Source: Microcella pacifica
GTDB taxonomy: Bacteria; Actinomycetota; Actinomycetes; Actinomycetales; Microbacteriaceae
Direction: 5' to 3'
Assembly: GCF_009371975.2 (NCBI RefSeq)
Contig: NZ_VIKT02000016.1
Span: forward strand, 12,642 to 68,695
Length of the DNA: 56,054 nt
The translations under genes and the position numbers were made by a program. Position 1 is the first letter of the stretch. Each line of letters opens with the position of its first letter. The notes under the pieces were generated by a model. It saw only the letters and a program-made list of their open reading frames with translations, searched no databases and was not told the origin of the DNA. This document shows positions 1-8,596 of the stretch, piece after piece.

Positions 1-71
1 CCGTTCTGGCCGCCGAGGAGCACGGTGCCGAGGATGCTCTGCGCTGGCTCGCGGAGCGCACGGGCCGCTGA
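1..71 (+). CDS. C-terminal end of an unidentified protein (partial)
   Basis: The frame beginning at base 3 stays open to a TGA at 69-71 and gives an acidic helical tail ending LAERTGR. The rest lies outside the window, so no function can be assigned. It is called because codon use fits the neighbours (G/C at third positions) and the next gene starts about 110 bases further on in the same direction. Confidence 0.5.
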   Translation, partial: VLAAEEHGAEDALRWLAERTGR

Positions 72-183
72 CCGCCGGTCTCCCTGAGCGCCGCCTGGCA
101 GGTACCTGCGCCCTCCGAGCCTGCGCCCTACTCTGGGCGTGACCGCTCCGGCGACGACCGTCCGCGACCGAGAGGAGTCCGCC

Positions 184-738
184 ATGAGCGAGGCCCGCAC
201 TGCCGCCGCACCGTCACCCTCCACCGGGGGCGCCGCGCTCTCGCCGCCCACCCGCCGTCGTGCGCTGCGCATCCTCGTCGTCGTCCTCGCGATCGGCCAG
301 CCGGTGTCGTCTCTCGTCTTCGACTGGCTGTCGCCCTCGACGCTGCAGTCGGGGGCCGAGTTCTCGCCGATCGTGCCGCCTGGCGCCTGGTTCGCGATCT
401 GGGGCGTCATCATCGTCCTGAGCATCGCGTGGGCGCTCGCCCAGGTGCGGCCGTCGACGGTCACGGTCGACACGGGCATCCGCGACCGCCTCGCGGGGCC
501 CACGGCGGTCGGCTTCGTCGCCGTCTCCCGCGGCTCGATCGTCTACGCGGTCACCGTCAGCTATGCGCTCGTCGGTGTGGGGCTGAGCACGGCGGAGGCC
601 GGTCTCACGGCGCTCTGGATCACGTGCATCGCGGGCGTGAGCATCGTGTGGGCCTCGGTCATCGCCATCCGCCTGCTGGATGCTCGGCACCCCGCCCTCG
701 GGGCGCGCAGTACCGAGGCTCACGGCCGCGCCCTCTGA
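184..738 (+). CDS. Small integral membrane protein, unknown function
   Basis: A 184-residue protein with about four hydrophobic segments (roughly residues 27-45, 66-86, 108-134 and 138-162). The second segment, rich in Trp and Pro (PPGAWFAIWGV), recalls TspO/MBR-type tryptophan-rich proteins, but the family call is weak. ATG 184 is preferred over GTG 139 because GAGAGGAG at 170-177 is a good ribosome site, and a -10-like TACTCT at 129-134 would start transcription near 141, after the GTG. It stands alone and is convergent with the hydrolase that follows. Its role is not known. Confidence 0.6.
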   Translation: MSEARTAAAPSPSTGGAALSPPTRRRALRILVVVLAIGQPVSSLVFDWLSPSTLQSGAEFSPIVPPGAWFAIWGVIIVLSIAWALAQVRPSTVTVDTGIRDRLAGPTAVGFVAVSRGSIVYAVTVSYALVGVGLSTAEAGLTALWITCIAGVSIVWASVIAIRLLDARHPALGARSTEAHGRAL

Positions 739-750
739 CCGCCCTCGGGC

Positions 751-1461
751 TCAGCTCACCCAGCCGAGCTGTCGCAGCCAGCGCGCGCACGCTGCCGTCC
801 AGTCGGCGGCGTTGCCCGCCTGCTCGCCGTCCGGCACCCCGTCGACGAGGCCGAGGCCGTGGCGCCCACGGGGATACACGTGCAGCTCGTGCGGCACGGC
901 GTGCGCCGCGAGCGCCGACGCGAGCCGGTAGGCGTGCTCCACGGGCACGGCGGCATCCTCTGCGGTGTGCCGGAGGAACGTCGGCGGAGCATCCCGCGTC
1001 ACCATACGGTCGACCGACAGCGCACGCCGCGTCCACGGCGCCGCCCACCGCCCCATGAGGTTGTGGCGCGAGCCGGCGTGCGTCGGCAGCTGCATCGACA
1101 CGACCGGGTAGCAGAGGATCGCCGCGTCGACGAGGTGACTGGTCGCGGATGAGCGCGAGGGGCCCGACATCGCGGCGTGGCCGGCGAGGTGGCCTCCGGC
1201 CGAGAATCCGAGGATGCCCAGCCGCCCGACCCCGTCGGCCCGCAGCTCGGCGACCCGCGTGCGCACCGCGTCGATCGGGCCGGGGTGGCGCGCGGCGTTC
1301 CCGTTGACCGATGCCACCGGGTAGTGCAGCACGCTCGCCGACAGGCCGAGCGACCGCAGCCACTGCGCGACCGGCTCGCCCTCGTGGTAGGCGTGGTGGC
1401 CGTAGCCGCCGCCCGGCAGCACGATGATGTGCGGCACCGTGCCGTCCTCCGGCGCGCTCAC
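751..1461 (-). CDS. Alpha/beta hydrolase, esterase/acetylxylan-esterase-like
   Basis: A 236-residue alpha/beta-hydrolase of the small esterase (Abhydrolase_3/BD-FAE) kind. The oxyanion loop LPGGGYGHH is near residue 15, the nucleophile elbow GFSAGG places Ser at 87, an acid candidate lies in HTAEDAAVP, and the His is in YPRGRHGLGL near the C-terminus. There is no signal peptide, so it is probably cytoplasmic. The start is the GTG at 1461, which overlaps the stop of the upstream serine hydrolase as GTGA and implies translational coupling. It is the third gene of a run with the flavin oxidoreductase and the beta-lactamase-fold hydrolase. The substrate is unknown. Confidence 0.82.
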   Translation of the reverse strand: MSAPEDGTVPHIIVLPGGGYGHHAYHEGEPVAQWLRSLGLSASVLHYPVASVNGNAARHPGPIDAVRTRVAELRADGVGRLGILGFSAGGHLAGHAAMSGPSRSSATSHLVDAAILCYPVVSMQLPTHAGSRHNLMGRWAAPWTRRALSVDRMVTRDAPPTFLRHTAEDAAVPVEHAYRLASALAAHAVPHELHVYPRGRHGLGLVDGVPDGEQAGNAADWTAACARWLRQLGWVS

Positions 1462-2489
1462 GGGGTGCCCGCCGCGAAGACGGCGTTCTGCAGCTCGTCG
1501 GGCCGCACGGGGTGCCACGGCTCGCGCGCATCGAGCCGATTGGTGAGCAGCACGAGGCACAGGCCGGTGGCAGGGGAGAGCCAGAACTGGGTCATCGACC
1601 AGCCCTCGTGGCCGAAGACGCTGTGGTCGACGAGGCCGGGGCGGCGCGGCAGGTTCCAGCCGAGGCCGAAGTTCTCGAAGCGCTTGCGCGGCTCCGGGTC
1701 GATGATGAACAGCCCCTCCGTGCGAGGCCGCTGCATCGCGGCGAGCGTCGGTGGCGAGACGACTGCGCCGTCGCCGGCGAGGACGGAGCGGCCGACCGCG
1801 AGCAGGTCCTCCGCGCTCGCCGCGAGGCCGGCGGCCGGATGCCGTTGCGCGAACATCGCCTCAGGGTCGTGCCCCATGACGTCCCCGCCGTGCACGCGCG
1901 GGGTGCCCGCCGTGTCGAAGGAGAGCCCCTCGGCGCCAACCGCGCTCGTGAGCTGCGCGAGCCGCGATTCGAGGGTGTCGCCCGTCGCGGATTCGAGGAT
2001 CGCCGAGACGCCCGCCCACGCGAGGTTGTTGTAGCGGCGGGCGGTGCCGACGATCGTCTCGAGGGCCGTGCGCTCGATCGTCTCGTGCAGGCTCGTGGCG
2101 CCCGCGGGCATCGGAGCACCGAGCGGGTGGTCGACGATGCCGCTCGAATGGCTCATGAGGTGGGCGAGGGTGACGTCGGGGCTCAGGAACCCTGGCAGAG
2201 CATCCCGCAATCGGGCGTCGACAGTGAGGGAGCCCTGCTCGACTGACCGCATGACTGTGAGGGCCACGAGGGGCTTCGTGACCGAGTACAGCGCGAAGCG
2301 GTCCTCGGTCGTCGTCGGGCGGTCGTCGACGGCGCCGAAGGCCTCCAGATGCTGCGTGCCGGCGGCGTCGGTGATGCCGAGCACGGCGGCGGGGAAACGG
2401 CCGGCGTCGACGTGGCGCCGCACCCAGGCGGTAGCGGCGCTCCAGCGCGGATCGGCGGATGCGCCGCTCACGACGCTGTGCCCGCTCAT
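1458..2489 (-). CDS. Serine hydrolase of the beta-lactamase/EstB fold
   Basis: A 343-residue penicillin-binding-protein-like hydrolase. The catalytic SxxK is SVTK (Ser69, Lys72), the second motif is YNN in RRYNNLAWAG, and the third is the HEG in VFGHEGW near the C-terminus. It lacks a signal peptide, so an esterase or amide hydrolase role inside the cell is likelier than a cell-wall role. ATG 2489 overlaps the stop of the upstream LLM oxidoreductase as ATGA, and its own stop overlaps the next hydrolase start. The three genes are therefore probably one transcript. Much of the open frame upstream of ATG 2489 is a shadow of the oxidoreductase. Confidence 0.85.
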   Translation of the reverse strand: MSGHSVVSGASADPRWSAATAWVRRHVDAGRFPAAVLGITDAAGTQHLEAFGAVDDRPTTTEDRFALYSVTKPLVALTVMRSVEQGSLTVDARLRDALPGFLSPDVTLAHLMSHSSGIVDHPLGAPMPAGATSLHETIERTALETIVGTARRYNNLAWAGVSAILESATGDTLESRLAQLTSAVGAEGLSFDTAGTPRVHGGDVMGHDPEAMFAQRHPAAGLAASAEDLLAVGRSVLAGDGAVVSPPTLAAMQRPRTEGLFIIDPEPRKRFENFGLGWNLPRRPGLVDHSVFGHEGWSMTQFWLSPATGLCLVLLTNRLDAREPWHPVRPDELQNAVFAAGTP

Positions 2490-3433
2490 GCGACTGTGTC
2501 GGTCACGTGCGGCAGAACCTCGGCGGCGATGAGGTCGAGGTGCTCGAGGTCGGTCATGTCCATGCACTGAAGGTAGACGCGACGAGTGCCGAGGTCGGCG
2601 ACGCGCTGCAGCTTCTCGACCACCTGCTCGGGGGTGCCGACGAGCACGCCCTCCTCGGCCGCGGCGCCCGCCCGCCCGGGGTCGATGCCGGCCGCGGCGC
2701 AGCGACGCTCCAGCTCGGCTGGGGACGCCGCGACGATCGTCGGCAGTGCGACCGAGAGCGAGAGCGTGAGCGGATCGCGACCCTCCTCGCCGCACACGCG
2801 GTGCAGGTTCGCGAACGCGTCGCGAACCTTCTCCTCTCCCACGAAGCCGATGTTGAACTCGGTCGCGTAGCGGGCTGCGAGCTGCGGGGTGCGCTGCGGG
2901 CCGCCGCCGCCGACGATGAGCGGAACAGGAGACTGGACGGGCTTCGGCAGGGCGGGGGAGTCGGTCAGGGCGTAGTGCGCACCGTCGAAGGCGAAACGCG
3001 CGCCGACAGGGGTGCGCCACAGGCCCGTCACGATCGCGAGCTGCTCCTCGAGCATCCCGAATCGCTTCGTGGGAAAGGGGATGCCGTACGCCGCGTGCTC
3101 CTGCGCGAACCAGCCCGTGCCGAGGCCGAGCTCCACCCGGCCGCCCGACATCGCATCGACCTGGGCGACCTGGATGGCGAGGATGCCCGGGTGGCGAAAC
3201 GTCATCGACGACACGAGCGTGCCGAGGCGGATGCTGCTCGTCTCGCGCGCGAGGCCCGCGAGCGTCGTCCACGCATCCGTCGGGCCGGGCAGGCCGTCGC
3301 CGTCACCCATGACCAGGTAGTGGTCGGAGCGGAACCAGCCGTCGAAGCCGAGCCGCTCGGCGTGCTGCGCCTGGCGCAGCATCGTCTCGTAGTCGGCCCC
3401 CTGCTGGGGCTCGGTGAAGACGCAGAACTCCAT
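2486..3433 (-). CDS. LLM-class F420-dependent oxidoreductase
   Basis: A 315-residue luciferase-like TIM-barrel protein of the F420-dependent class (TIGR03560-like). It shows the usual N-terminal strand MEFCVF, the segment RLGFDGWFRSDHY, the glycine-rich SGGRVELGLGTGW after about residue 100, and VGGGGPQRT near residue 175. The cofactor is inferred from family membership: actinobacteria make F420. The ATG follows a GGAGG site. It is first in a three-gene overlapping run with two hydrolases, which suggests a small catabolic or detoxifying unit, but the substrate cannot be read from sequence. Confidence 0.85.
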   Translation of the reverse strand: MEFCVFTEPQQGADYETMLRQAQHAERLGFDGWFRSDHYLVMGDGDGLPGPTDAWTTLAGLARETSSIRLGTLVSSMTFRHPGILAIQVAQVDAMSGGRVELGLGTGWFAQEHAAYGIPFPTKRFGMLEEQLAIVTGLWRTPVGARFAFDGAHYALTDSPALPKPVQSPVPLIVGGGGPQRTPQLAARYATEFNIGFVGEEKVRDAFANLHRVCGEEGRDPLTLSLSVALPTIVAASPAELERRCAAAGIDPGRAGAAAEEGVLVGTPEQVVEKLQRVADLGTRRVYLQCMDMTDLEHLDLIAAEVLPHVTDTVA

Positions 3434-3496
3434 CGTGTGACCTCCGCCTTCGAGCCTAGAGGGCGCGGGCGGCGCCCGGCGCGGAGCTCGACTGCC

Positions 3497-3922
3497 TCAG
3501 GAATCGAGCGTGGCGAACGCCTCGTCGACGAGGGAGGCCAGCCCTTCGAGGTTCACCTTCTCGAGCGACGGGATCGTGAGAGCAGCGGCGCCCTGCTTGA
3601 GCGAGCCGAGCCGGCCCTGGTACTGGGCGAGCAGGTAGCCGCCCTCGGCGACCGCGTTCACGTAGAGGCTCACGTGCTTCTGCTGCTGCGCGAGGCCGAG
3701 CAGGAACCACTCGACGCTCTCGCCCTTCGGCCGGGGCTGCTCGATGCGCGCGTAGCCGATGATGCGCTGCTCGGTGCCGCCCCAGAACACGCCCTCCCAG
3801 AGCTCGCGCTCGCGGCCACCGAGCCGCTCGCCGATGAGCGCGTCGATCGCGCGCACGGTCTCGGCGTGCGGCCCGTCGAGACTCGCGAGGAACTCGTCGA
3901 CGTCGGCACCGGTGCGCTCCAT
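3497..3922 (-). CDS. DUF1801 domain protein
   Basis: A 141-residue single-domain protein of the DUF1801 (YdhG-like) family, showing the conserved early helix with HAETVRAIDALI, then LWEGVFWGG and the strand pair around YARIEQPRPKGESVEW. The family has a SteroidC/CyaY-like fold and no settled biochemical role. The start at 3922 is chosen because it begins the domain, and TACACT at 3931-3936 on the same strand stands 8 nt upstream, as in a leaderless or nearly leaderless promoter. The longer open frame upstream runs antisense into the aldo/keto reductase and has no domain content. Confidence 0.8.
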   Translation of the reverse strand: MERTGADVDEFLASLDGPHAETVRAIDALIGERLGGRERELWEGVFWGGTEQRIIGYARIEQPRPKGESVEWFLLGLAQQQKHVSLYVNAVAEGGYLLAQYQGRLGSLKQGAAALTIPSLEKVNLEGLASLVDEAFATLDS

Positions 3923-3979
3923 GGGGAGCCAGTGTAGGCGCGCTCGGCGGAGCGGGCCAGGAGCCCCTACTCTCGAAGC

Positions 3980-4837
3980 ATGAGCATGCTCGACGGGCCC
4001 GGCGTCGTTCTCGGCGTGGCGTCGCTCGTGCTCGGGGAAGGCATGGAGCAGCGGCACGCCGAGCTCGTCGTGCGCGCGGGCGTCAACGCCGGCGCCGCGG
4101 CGCTCGACACGGCGCGGGCCTACGCCTCGGTCGAGGACGACGCTGTGGGCGAGCGGCTCGCCGTTGTCGCCGAGGAGCGTCGGCCGGGCATCCCGGTGAT
4201 CACGAAGGCCGGCCACTACCGTCTCGGCACCGCCTCGTGGGACGCCGACGGCAGCGCCGCCCGGCTGCGCCGCGATGCGGAGCGCAGCGTCGAGGTGCTC
4301 GGGGGGCCACCCGCACTGCTACTGCTGCACCGCGCCGACCAGGTCGACGACGTCGCGGCATCGGTGCGCGCGCTCGACGAGCTGCGGCGCGAAGGGCTCG
4401 CGCTGCGGATCGGGGTCTCGAATGCCTCCGTGGAGATGCTCGAGCAGCTCGAGGGCATCGCCGAGATCGACGCCGTGCAGAACCGGCTCGGGCTCGGAGT
4501 CGAGTCTTTCGCCGAGTACCGGTACTGCCGTGAGCGCGGCATCGACTTCTTCGCCTACGCGCCCTTCGGCGGGCCGAGAGCCGCTCCTCTCGCGACGCGC
4601 GTGCCCCGGGTGGCGGCGCTCGCCGCCGAACGGGAGCTGTCGGTGCACCGACTCGCGCTCGCCGCGATGCTCGACGCGGTGCCCGGTTGCTGGCCGGTCA
4701 TCGGGCCACGCCGCATCGAGAGCGCGGTCGACAGCATCCGCGCTCGCGAGCACGAGGTCGACGACGCGCTGCGCGCGGCGTTCGCTGACGATCTGACGTC
4801 GCGCGGGGTGTCGGTGCAGGAAGCCCCGAACGCGTGA
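3980..4837 (+). CDS. Aldo/keto reductase
   Basis: A 285-residue TIM-barrel oxidoreductase of the aldo/keto reductase family, which reduces carbonyls with NADPH. The catalytic Asp and Tyr sit in DTARAY (near residues 38-43), Lys in ITKAGH and His in LLLHRAD. Near the C-terminus WPVIGPRR is the usual NADPH-phosphate binding region. The ATG lies 6 nt after a TACTCT -10 box (3968-3973) with no ribosome site, so the mRNA is probably leaderless. It is divergent from the DUF1801 gene, with which it shares a short promoter region of under 60 bp. The substrate is unknown. Confidence 0.85.
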   Translation: MSMLDGPGVVLGVASLVLGEGMEQRHAELVVRAGVNAGAAALDTARAYASVEDDAVGERLAVVAEERRPGIPVITKAGHYRLGTASWDADGSAARLRRDAERSVEVLGGPPALLLLHRADQVDDVAASVRALDELRREGLALRIGVSNASVEMLEQLEGIAEIDAVQNRLGLGVESFAEYRYCRERGIDFFAYAPFGGPRAAPLATRVPRVAALAAERELSVHRLALAAMLDAVPGCWPVIGPRRIESAVDSIRAREHEVDDALRAAFADDLTSRGVSVQEAPNA

Positions 4838-4848
4838 GCGTGAGGAAG

Positions 4849-4888
4849 GACCCCGCCGCGACGACCACCACAGCGCCGCGACGGGGTC
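4849..4888. terminator. Bidirectional stem-loop between convergent genes
   Basis: GACCCCGCCGCG (4849-4860) pairs with CGCGACGGGGTC (4877-4888) with one mismatch and a 16-nt loop. It lies between the stops of the aldo/keto reductase and the hydroxyacid dehydrogenase. No clear U-tract is present on either side. Confidence 0.5.
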
Positions 4889-4924
4889 GGAGGGAGCGGA
4901 GATGCGCATCCCGCTCTCTCGAGG

Positions 4925-6157
4925 TCAGCCGCGCGGTATGAGCCGCTGCAGCTGAGTCACGTGGCCAGGCTCGAGCTCCTCGAGGGAGGTCACGCCGAGC
5001 AGGCGCATGGTGCGGGCGATCTCGGAGCCGAGGATCTCGATCGCCCGGTCGACGCCCTCGCGGCCGCCGGCCATGAGCCCGTAGAGGTAGGCGCGGCCGA
5101 TCAGGGTGAAGCGTGCCCCGAGGGCGACGCTCGCGACGATGTCGGCGCCGGTCATGATGCCGGTGTCGAGGTGCACCTCGGTGTCGTTGCCGACCTCGCG
5201 CACGACCTCCGGCAGGAGGTGGAAGGGGATCGGCGCGCGGTCGAGCTGGCGCCCGCCGTGGTTCGAGAGGGTGATGCCGTCGACACCCAGATCGGCGAGC
5301 CTCCTCGCGTCGTCGACGGTCTGCACGCCCTTGACGACGAGTTTGCCCGGCCACTGCTCCTTGATCCAGGCGAGGTCCTCGTAGGTGACCGTGGGGTCGA
5401 ACATGGAGTCGAGAAGCTCGGCGACGGTGCCGTCCCAGCTGGAGAGGCTCGCGAAGGCGAGCGGCTCGGTGGTCAGGAAGTCCCACCACCACCACGGGCG
5501 GGGGATCGCGTTGGCGATCGTGCCGAGCGTGAGGGCCGGCGGAATCGAGAAGCCGTTGCGCTTGTCGCGCAGGCGCGCGCCGGCGACGGGCACGTCGACG
5601 GTGACGAGGAGAGTGTCGAAGCCGGCCTGCGCAGCGCGGTCGACGAGCTGCATCGACTTCTCGCGGTCCTTCCACATGTAGAGCTGGAACCAGTTGCGAC
5701 CCTCGGGCGCCGATGCTCGAACGTCCTCGATGCTCGTCGTGCCCATCGTCGACAGCGAGAACGGGATGCCCGCCGCAGCGGCCGCGGAGGCACCAGCCTC
5801 CTCGCCCTCGGTCTGCATCATGCGCGTGAATCCGGTGGGCGCGATGCCGAAGGGCAGCTCGACGCGCGACCCGAGCACATCCCATCCGGTGTCGACGCGG
5901 CTGACGTCGCGCAGGATCGCGGGGTGGAACTGGATGTCTTCGAAGGCTTGCCGCGCACGCCCGAGCGAGATCTCGGCCTCCGCCGCACCTTCGGTGTAGT
6001 CGAAGGGCGCCTTCGGGGTGCGCCGCTGCGCGATCGCCCGCAGGTCGTGGATGGTCAGCGCGCTCTGCAGCCGCCGCTTCTTCGCGTCGAGCGTCGCCTT
6101 CTTGAACTTCATGAGCGGCGCGAGCTCGCTCGGGCGGGGGAAGCGGCGTTTCACCAT
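4925..6157 (-). CDS. lldD: FMN-dependent alpha-hydroxy-acid dehydrogenase (lactate dehydrogenase/oxidase type)
   Basis: A 410-residue TIM-barrel flavoprotein that oxidises a 2-hydroxy acid, probably L-lactate. Visible landmarks are [14 protein letters not shown] (FMN site), the substrate and flavin-binding stretch [26 protein letters not shown], the Lys in LVVKGVQT, and SNHGGRQLD, whose His300 is the general base. ATG 6157 is used because it sits 4 nt behind the stop of the FCD regulator; the N-terminal extension of the open frame is antisense-like. Regulator first, enzyme second is the usual lldR-lldD order. Mandelate- or glycolate-type substrates cannot be excluded. Confidence 0.85.
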   Translation of the reverse strand: MVKRRFPRPSELAPLMKFKKATLDAKKRRLQSALTIHDLRAIAQRRTPKAPFDYTEGAAEAEISLGRARQAFEDIQFHPAILRDVSRVDTGWDVLGSRVELPFGIAPTGFTRMMQTEGEEAGASAAAAAGIPFSLSTMGTTSIEDVRASAPEGRNWFQLYMWKDREKSMQLVDRAAQAGFDTLLVTVDVPVAGARLRDKRNGFSIPPALTLGTIANAIPRPWWWWDFLTTEPLAFASLSSWDGTVAELLDSMFDPTVTYEDLAWIKEQWPGKLVVKGVQTVDDARRLADLGVDGITLSNHGGRQLDRAPIPFHLLPEVVREVGNDTEVHLDTGIMTGADIVASVALGARFTLIGRAYLYGLMAGGREGVDRAIEILGSEIARTMRLLGVTSLEELEPGHVTQLQRLIPRG

Positions 6158-6161
6158 GGGG

Positions 6162-6836
6162 CTAATCCTTTGCGTGTGTCTGGTCGTAATGGCCGAGGAG
6201 CCGGTCGCGGGCGCCCTCGATGTGGGCTCGGGTGAGCTGCCCGGCGACGGCAGCGTCGCCGCGGGCGACGGCATCGAGGATGCTCTGGTGCTGGTCGACC
6301 ACATCCCCGAGGGCGAGCAGCCGGTGCGATTGCACCTGCCCGGTGCAGAGCTCGATCTCGCCCATGAGCAGCCCGTGCAGGCGTGCGAGGCGCGGCGAGT
6401 GCTGCGCTTCGACGAGGGCGCGGTGGAAGGTCACATCTGCGCGGGCCAGTGGCGCGGTGTCGCCGTCGTCGGAGACGAGTGCATCGCTCAGCATGCGCTG
6501 GGCCGCGACGGCGTCGGCGGGGTGTGTGCCGCTCTCGGCGAGGTTGCGCAGGGCGGCGACCTCCACGGTCGCGCGCGCGGCGTAGAGGTCGACGATGTCG
6601 TCACGGGTCAGCTCGGGCACGCGCGCGGTCTTGTGCGCGGTGCGTCGCAGCAGCCCGTCGGCGACGAGGCGCTCGAGCGCGACCTTCGCGGTGGGGCGGG
6701 CGACGCCGAAGCGGTCGGCGATCGCCTGCTCGGTCACGGCCGAGCCTGGAGCCTCGCGCTGCGTGAGGATGCTCTCCCGCAGCGCCTCGTAGACGGCGTC
6801 GGGCACGCGCGTCACAGCGAGGGCTTCGGCGGTCAT
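6162..6836 (-). CDS. FCD-domain GntR-family regulator
   Basis: A 224-residue FadR-subfamily repressor. The N-terminal winged helix covers about residues 10-75 ([20 protein letters not shown] is the recognition region). The all-helical FCD effector domain follows, with His residues in TFHRAL and DQHQSI that could bind a metal and carboxylate. It is the first gene of a two-gene unit with the hydroxyacid dehydrogenase, so lactate or a similar acid is the likely inducer. TACGGT at 6844-6849 stands 7 nt upstream of the ATG (probable leaderless start), and a FadR-type operator lies just beyond it, which predicts autoregulation. Confidence 0.85.
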   Translation of the reverse strand: MTAEALAVTRVPDAVYEALRESILTQREAPGSAVTEQAIADRFGVARPTAKVALERLVADGLLRRTAHKTARVPELTRDDIVDLYAARATVEVAALRNLAESGTHPADAVAAQRMLSDALVSDDGDTAPLARADVTFHRALVEAQHSPRLARLHGLLMGEIELCTGQVQSHRLLALGDVVDQHQSILDAVARGDAAVAGQLTRAHIEGARDRLLGHYDQTHAKD

Positions 6837-6843
6837 GCGCTCG

Positions 6844-6865
6844 ACCGTACCAGATTGTTAGACAA
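6844..6865 (-). promoter_or_regulatory. Leaderless promoter with FadR-type operator for the lldD unit
   Basis: The -10 box TACGGT is at 6844-6849 on the minus strand. TTGTTAGACAA at 6855-6865 fits TNGTNNNACNA exactly, the operator form known for FadR-subfamily GntR regulators. Its place immediately upstream of the -10 would block RNA polymerase. The partner protein is inferred to be the adjacent FCD regulator. Confidence 0.65.
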
Positions 6866-6906
6866 GTGTACGAGGAAAGTATGGGCGAGCCCGCGCGGCG
6901 ACGGAG

Positions 6907-7758
6907 CTACCGCGCGGTGCTCGCGCGCACCACGAGTTCGGGTTGGAAGACGACCTCACGGGGGTCGAGCCCCGGGTCGGCCACGGCCTCGAGCAGCAGG
7001 TCGATCGCGGTGGAGCCGATGAGCTGGCTCGGCTGCCGCACCGACGTGAGGGGCACGACGGCCGCGCTCGCGAAGTCGATGTCGTCGTAGCCGACGAGGG
7101 CGATGTCGTCCGGCACACGCAGGCTGCCGGTCATGACGAGAGCCTGCAGCACGCCGACCGCGAGCAGGTCGTTGACGGCGAAGATCCCGTCCGGACGGTC
7201 GGCCGGAGTGCGCGCGGCGACCTCCTCGCCGCCACGTCGGCCGTCGACGACCGTGAGCCCGGGGGCGTTGATGATCTCGAGCGTCGAGTCGGAGACCTCG
7301 GCGATCGCCCGCCGTGCGCCTGTCACGCGGTCGGCGACCTGGCGGATGTCGAGCGGCCCCGCGAGGAGCGCGATGCGGCGACGGCCGATGTCGAGCAAGT
7401 GGCGCACGGCGAGGTACCCGCCCGCGACGTCGTCGACGGCGACGGAGGAGAACCCCGTGCCCTCGCCGCGCCGGTCGACGAGCACGGCCGGCGTGCCGCG
7501 CTCGCGCAGCCGCTCGAGCCGCTCGGTGACATCTCCGAGAGGAGAGATGAGCACGCCGTGCACGCGCTGCTCCTCGAAGAGGTCGAGGTAGGTGGATTCC
7601 CGTGCAGGGTCCTCGTCGCTGTTGCCGAGCAGGATCGACAGGCCCTCGGCGGCGGCGCGGTCCTCGGCGCCGCGCGCGAGCTCGGTGAAGAACGGGTTGC
7701 GCACGACGAGCCCGACCGTGCGGCTGCGCCCGGCGCGCGAGGCCGACCCTGCGGGCCT
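6907..7758 (-). pseudogene. LacI-family regulator lacking its DNA-binding domain
   Basis: From about [13 protein letters not shown] onward this is a complete LacI-type effector domain: [17 protein letters not shown], later VDDVAGGYLAVRHL, GIFAVNDLLAVGVLQA, and the C-terminal VGYDDIDFASAAVVPLTSVRQP. The roughly 55-60 residue helix-turn-helix and hinge that should precede it are missing. Upstream the frame runs into an inverted-repeat element and then antisense to xylB, with no alternative headpiece. The next gene is a divergent xylB remnant, so this was probably a xylose-type repressor. It cannot bind DNA in the normal way and is called a pseudogene. Confidence 0.82.
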
Positions 7759-7852
7759 CCACAATTCAGGAGATCCTGCACACGTGGTGCTGCCGCGAGT
7801 GCTGGATCCGCGCGCGTCGGTCGCCGTGGACGCCAACACTCCTGAATTGTGG
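7759..7852. repeat. 94-bp element bounded by perfect 14-bp inverted repeats
   Basis: CCACAATTCAGGAG (7759-7772) and its exact complement CTCCTGAATTGTGG (7839-7852) bound the element. Inside, GATCCTGCAC (7772-7781) pairs with GTGCTGGATC (7799-7808) apart from one mismatch, giving a nested hairpin. It sits exactly where two divergent genes have both lost their 5' halves, so it looks like a miniature inverted-repeat element or the scar of a mobile element. No transposase and no second copy in this window are seen. Confidence 0.65.
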
Positions 7853-8587
7853 GGATGCCGCAGCGGCATCGTTGTGGGGCCGGGTGCCGGCGACAACGCG
7901 GGCGCCGCACTCGGGCTCGGCGCGCGCCCCGGCGACGTCGTCGTCTCGATCGGCACGAGCGGCACCGTCTACGCCGTGAGCGCAGACCCGGTCGCGGATG
8001 CTCAGGGCACGGTCGCCGGGTTCGCCGACGCCGCGGGAGCCCACCTCCCGCTCGTCGCGACGCTCAACGCCGCGCGTGTGCTCGACGCCGTCGCGCGCCT
8101 GCTCGGTGTCGACCACGACGGTCTCGCCGAGCTCGCCCTCGCCGCGCAGCCCGGCGCCGACGGCCTCGTGCTGCACCCGTACTTCGAAGGCGAGCGCACT
8201 CCCAACCTGCCCGACGCGACCGCGACGCTCACCGGCCTCACGCTCGCGAGCACGACGCGGGAGAACCTCGCGCGCGCGGCGGTCGAGGGCATGCTGTGCG
8301 GCCTCGCCGACGGGCTCGACTCGATCACGGGCCTCGGCGTGCCGGCTGAGCGCATCCTGCTCATCGGCGGTGCTGCGCGCAGCGCCGCGGTCGGGCCCGT
8401 CGCGGCGCAGGTGTTCGGCGTGCCGGTCGTCATCCCCAAACCGGGTGAGTACGTCGCCCTCGGCGCCGCCGCGCAGGCGGCCTGGGCGCTCGGCGACGCG
8501 CGGCCCGAGTGGCCCGTCGAGACCTGGGCCGAGCATCCCGCCGATGCGCGCCCGGTGATTCGAGAGCAGTACGCCGCACAGGGCTAG
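7853..8587 (+). pseudogene. xylB: Xylulokinase, C-terminal half only
   Basis: The reading frame from about 7863 matches the C-terminal actin-like domain of FGGY xylulokinases: [15 protein letters not shown] (nucleotide-binding start), [24 protein letters not shown], and [11 protein letters not shown] before the end. About 240 residues remain of an expected 460-500; the whole N-terminal sugar-binding domain is missing. The upstream frame runs through the 94-bp inverted-repeat element and antisense to the truncated lacI, so no true start exists. A divergent lacI-xylB pair has evidently suffered one deletion that removed both 5' ends. Confidence 0.85.
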
Positions 8588-8596
8588 CCTGGGGGC

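Noticed and set aside
6907-7965. The LacI frame read as an intact 352-residue protein
   Set aside because: The first 90 residues come from the inverted-repeat element and the antisense of xylB and contain no helix-turn-helix.
7592-8587. The xylulokinase frame read as an intact 331-residue protein
   Set aside because: Residues before about 7860 are antisense to the lacI remnant; the sugar-binding half is absent.
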